Below are positions 61,501-64,000 of a stretch of DNA of 64,000 nucleotides, one piece after another. Location: contig DAOUJY010000025.1 of NCBI GenBank assembly GCA_034421995.1, forward strand, positions 40,888-104,887, given 5' to 3'. The position numbers and the translations under genes were made by a program. The notes beneath the pieces were generated by a model, which searched no databases, had not been told where the DNA came from, and saw only the letters and a list, made by a program, of their open reading frames with translations. The number at the start of each line of letters is the position of its first letter. The first letter of the stretch is position 1. This DNA comes from Bin87 sp034421995. GTDB lineage: Bacteria; Chloroflexota; Dehalococcoidia; Lucifugimonadales; UBA3495.

Positions 61501-62298
61501 ATGGAGTTGGGACTGGACGGCAAGGTAGCGATTGTAACCGGCGGCAGCGACGGAATCGGCAAAGCGGCCGCCTTGCGCATGGCCGGCGAAGGCGCCAACG
61601 TCATCATCGTGGCCCGCCGTCAGGATGTATTGGACGCGGCGGCCGCTGAAATCCGTACCGCCACCGAGGGCGAGGTCCTCCCCATATCCGCCGACGTCAC
61701 CGACAAGGGCACGGCAGCCCTCGTGGTCAACACCGCAGTGGAGAGATACGGGCGTGTTGACATCCTGGTGAACAACGCCGGCACCTCCATGGCCAAAGGG
61801 TTCGAGGACGTGAGCGACGACGATTGGGAGTTCGACTTCGAGCTGAAGGTGTGGGGCGCGGTGCGTCTGATCCGGGCCTCCATTCCCGAAATGCGCAAGG
61901 TCGGCGGCGGGCGCATCATCAACGTCACCAACTTGGGCGGGCGCACCCCCGGCGCCAATTCCATGCCCACGTCCATCTCCCGCGCCGCCGGCATCGCCAT
62001 CACCAAGGGCCTGTCCAAGGACCTGGCCGCCGACAACATCCTGGTCAACACCGTGTGCATCGGCCTCATCAAGAGCGGCCAGCACCAACGCCGCTACGAT
62101 GCCCGCATCGGCAACGAGCCGGATCTGGACCTGAATGATTTCTACGAGCAGTTGGCCGCCGGGCGGAGCGTGCCCCTGGGCCGGGTCGGTGAAGGCGAAG
62201 AAGCCGGCGACGTGATCGCCTTCCTGGCTTCTGAGCGGGCCAGCTACCTGACCGGAGTGGCCATCAACATCGACGGCGGCGCATCGGCAGTGGTGTAA
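61501..62298 (+). CDS. SDR family oxidoreductase with atypical active site
   Basis: This 265-residue protein has the NAD(P) motif VTGGSDGIGKAAALRMAGEG, LVNNAGTSMAKGF and the end VAINIDGGASAV. At the usual S-x12-Y-x3-K position it reads NVTNLGGRTPGANSMPTSIS-RAAG, with no Tyr and Arg in place of Lys, so the classical catalytic pair is missing. A subgroup of SDRs with this TS..RAG arrangement exists, so it is probably a conserved divergent enzyme or a non-catalytic binder. AGGAGG lies 7 nt before the ATG. Confidence 0.88.
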   Translation: MELGLDGKVAIVTGGSDGIGKAAALRMAGEGANVIIVARRQDVLDAAAAEIRTATEGEVLPISADVTDKGTAALVVNTAVERYGRVDILVNNAGTSMAKGFEDVSDDDWEFDFELKVWGAVRLIRASIPEMRKVGGGRIINVTNLGGRTPGANSMPTSISRAAGIAITKGLSKDLAADNILVNTVCIGLIKSGQHQRRYDARIGNEPDLDLNDFYEQLAAGRSVPLGRVGEGEEAGDVIAFLASERASYLTGVAINIDGGASAVV

Positions 62299-62344
62299 CC
62301 CCCCGGCAGCCCGGCGTGAATGCGCGAACCGTTACGCAACGCGC

Positions 62345-62370
62345 GTAGGGGCGGGTTTGAAACCTGCCCC
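62345..62370. repeat. GTAGGGGCGGGTTT-type palindrome
   Basis: GGGGCGGGTTT and AAACCTGCCCC arms, a variant of family B in the gap before the aminotransferase. Confidence 0.8.
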
Positions 62371-62392
62371 CCAACTGAAAATGGAGACCATC

Positions 62393-63589
62393 GTGACCGA
62401 ATCATACCGAGACGAATTTGAAGCGCCGAACCGCCTGTTGCTGGGCGCGGGACCCTGCACCGTGCATCCCCGCGTGCTCCGGGCGATGACACAGCCGGTG
62501 GTGGGCCATCTGGATCCCGTCTTCTTCCAGGTGATGGACGAGGTATGCGAAATGCTGCGTCGGGTGTTCCACACCGGCAACCGGGTCACCATGCCCATAT
62601 CCGCCACCGGAACGGGAGCAATGGAAACCGCTTGCGTCAACGTGTTGGAGCGGGGCGATACCGCTATCGTGTGTCGCAACGGGTATTTCGGAGTTCGTCT
62701 CGCGGACATCGCCCAACGCTGTGGCGCGAATACGATCATGGTCGATTCTCCCTGGGGCAAACCCGCCGACCTGAACGCCCTGGAAGACGCGCTGAACGCC
62801 AACCCCGGCACGAAGATGGTCGGCCTGGTCCACGCCGAAACCTCCACCGGCGCGATCACGCCGTTGCAGGATGCCATCGACCTGGCGCACCGACACGGCG
62901 CGTTGGTGGTGGCTGACGCCGTCACATCCCTGGGCAGTCACGACGTCCAGGTGGACGACTGGGACATCGACGTTTGCTACAGCGCCAGCCAGAAGTGCCT
63001 GGGCGCGCCTCCCGGCCTCGCTCCCATCAGCTTCGGCGAACGGGCCATGAACGTAATCGACCAACGCGACACCTCCGTGGAAAGTTTCTACTTCAACCTG
63101 CAGGGCGTCGCCGAATACTGGAACGAGACCCAGCGCGTCTATCACCACACCAGCCCCATCACCATGATCTACGCCATGCGCGAATCGCTACGCATGATGA
63201 TGGAGGAGGGCATCGCGGGACGCCACGACCGCCACGCCAAGGTTGCCGCCGGCCTCCGCGCCGGCCTGACCGCCATGGGCTTGGATCTCGCCACCGACCC
63301 GGACTATCAGCTCAATCCCATCACCGTGGTCAATGCGCCCGAAGGCATCGACGAGGCGGTGGTACGCTCCCGCTTGCTCAACGAGTTCGACATCGAGGTC
63401 AGCGGCGGCCTCGGCGAGTTCCGCGGCAAGGTCTGGCGCATCGGCATGATGGGCGAAGGCGCCCGCGAACGCAGCGTCCTGTCCGTCCTGTCCGCCCTGG
63501 AAGTCATCCTCGGCGATATGGGCTACGAGGTGGCCTACGGCGCCAGCGTGGCAGCCGCGCAACGGAGCTTCGCGACGCATGCCGACTAG
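62393..63589 (+). CDS. class V aminotransferase (alanine-glyoxylate/serine-pyruvate type)
   Basis: This 398-residue PLP enzyme has NRLLLGAGPCTVHPRVLRAM near the start, ATGTGAMETACVNVL, LVHAETSTGAI, VVADAVTSLGSHDVQVD and the PLP-Lys in CYSASQKCLGAPPGLAP. The GTG at 62393 has GGAG 6 nt upstream and was chosen; ATG 62381 is the alternative. It should convert alanine or serine and glyoxylate, linking to glycine metabolism. Confidence 0.92.
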   Translation: MTESYRDEFEAPNRLLLGAGPCTVHPRVLRAMTQPVVGHLDPVFFQVMDEVCEMLRRVFHTGNRVTMPISATGTGAMETACVNVLERGDTAIVCRNGYFGVRLADIAQRCGANTIMVDSPWGKPADLNALEDALNANPGTKMVGLVHAETSTGAITPLQDAIDLAHRHGALVVADAVTSLGSHDVQVDDWDIDVCYSASQKCLGAPPGLAPISFGERAMNVIDQRDTSVESFYFNLQGVAEYWNETQRVYHHTSPITMIYAMRESLRMMMEEGIAGRHDRHAKVAAGLRAGLTAMGLDLATDPDYQLNPITVVNAPEGIDEAVVRSRLLNEFDIEVSGGLGEFRGKVWRIGMMGEGARERSVLSVLSALEVILGDMGYEVAYGASVAAAQRSFATHAD

Positions 63590-63689
63590 TTCGCGCTTCC
63601 CGACGTACCGTCACAATGATGGCGCCTGCGAATATTGAGCAATTCAATGCCTTTGATTGCCCGAACATTACACTGAGGAGTAGCATCAA

Positions 63690-63890
63690 ATGGCAATCAT
63701 TCCGCCGTATTTCTTGAACACGGTCGTAGCGTTGGGGATTGGCACAGTTGATAATCCAATGTTCAACGCCACCGGATTCCTTTATCGTCACCCGAACAAC
63801 CAGTTGTACTTGGTAACCAACCGTCATGTGATGGAAGGATCGACCAGTATGATCGCCCGATTCAATCGGGCTAACGATTTGGGGTCTAAG
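63690..63890 (+). pseudogene. trypsin-like protease N-terminal fragment, cut by an IS
   Basis: The preserved codons read IPPYFLNTVVALGIGTV, FNATGFLYRH and YLVTNRHVMEGS, with the His of the catalytic triad in TNRHV, as in S1-type serine protease-like proteins. A GAGGAG site precedes the ATG. About 65 codons in, the sequence changes at GGGTGTCTAAAAA, the left edge of an IS, and the frame ends in IS sequence after 88 codons. Confidence 0.75.
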
Positions 63891-64000
63891 AGGGTGTCTA
63901 AAAAGGATCCAATTGGTGCAGGAGCATACGAGCGAGGTTTGCTGTGTTGGGCGTAGCGTGGGGGCATGGAACGACCTACTTATCCCAGCGACCTCAGCGA
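63889..64000 (+). mobile_element. IS5-like insertion sequence, left end, continues past window
   Basis: The sequence from about 63889 (AGAGGGTGTCTAAAAAGG) begins an unrelated, lower-GC stretch, and a transposase frame opens at 63966. The terminal GGGTGTC-type start is usual for IS5-group elements. The exact edge is uncertain by several bases, and the right end lies outside. Confidence 0.7.
63966..64000 (+). CDS. transposase N-terminus (IS5/IS4-type), partial
   Basis: The last bases read MERPTYPSDLS, the start of many IS5-family transposases (typically continuing YPSDLSDAEW). Cut by the window edge. Confidence 0.7.
   Translation, partial: MERPTYPSDLS

Overview
This is a GC-rich, gene-dense chromosomal window with about 65 protein genes, many in tightly spaced or 4-nt-overlapping pairs. 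No rRNA or tRNA gene was seen. The content suggests an uncultured Chloroflexota lineage of the SAR202 or Dehalococcoidia-adjacent, sponge/soil symbiont type: a DUF951 protein, two Uma2-family proteins, back-to-back CaiB/BaiF CoA-transferases, an LLM-class flavin oxidoreductase, paired epoxide hydrolases, amidohydrolases, several MFS permeases, 'LALACGGG' lipoprotein signals and many short dispersed palindromes. This assignment is inferred from gene content only.

Layout. 1-3473: iron-acquisition-like genes, a tandem-duplicated FEA1-like protein cut by the left edge and a ferric-binding ABC lipoprotein. 3473-6432: a GT-C-like membrane protein, a convergent sugar-nucleotide epimerase and a MITE-bearing spacer. 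6524-8870: pyrF, DUF951 and an MFS gene, all overlapping. 8994-11492: a divergent MFS and a BtuF-like cobalamin-binding protein. 11524-15208: a flavin reductase; a threonine-synthase-like gene with NIL and MoaD-like sulfur-carrier genes; then a small alarmone synthetase and an unknown partner. 15268-21322 (minus): orphan OppF/OppD-like ATPases, lipA, gmk, aroA, tyrA. 21499-23487: proV-like ATPase and an unknown protein. 23579-28416 (minus): beta-propeller lipoprotein, LprG-like lipoprotein and DHA2-type MFS (a layout like mycobacterial lprG-p55), then an aldo/keto reductase. 28514-31630: cobQ-cobU-pduX, late corrinoid synthesis. 31795-42862: catabolic and detoxification genes (Ldh-like dehydrogenase, M42-like peptidase, epoxide hydrolases, PDC-lactonase-like amidohydrolase, LLM enzyme, alpha/beta hydrolase, DinB), two Uma2 proteins and an MFS gene split by one in-frame TGA. 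42943-43635: a putative structured small RNA and a DUF4258-like gene. 43847-55876: GMC oxidase, HEPN pair, VOC proteins, MetX-like hydrolase, CaiB pair, SRPBCC, oligopeptidase B, amidohydrolase and a 23-residue repeat protein. 56022-59840: trpD-C-F-B without trpA. 59918-64000: secreted HNH lipoprotein, a second and truncated HEPN pair, an SDR with an atypical active site, a class V aminotransferase and a protease-like gene cut by an IS.

The most notable features are: (i) small palindromes inside reading frames, always read in the same phase, like Rickettsia palindromic elements; (ii) a HEPN cassette with an unrecognised partner, present twice with identical ATGA coupling; (iii) a possible toxic alarmone-synthetase pair; (iv) a likely small RNA with a consensus promoter and intrinsic terminator; (v) a ThrC/NIL/MoaD sulfur-transfer cluster; and (vi) a Cys-to-TGA interruption in an MFS transporter.
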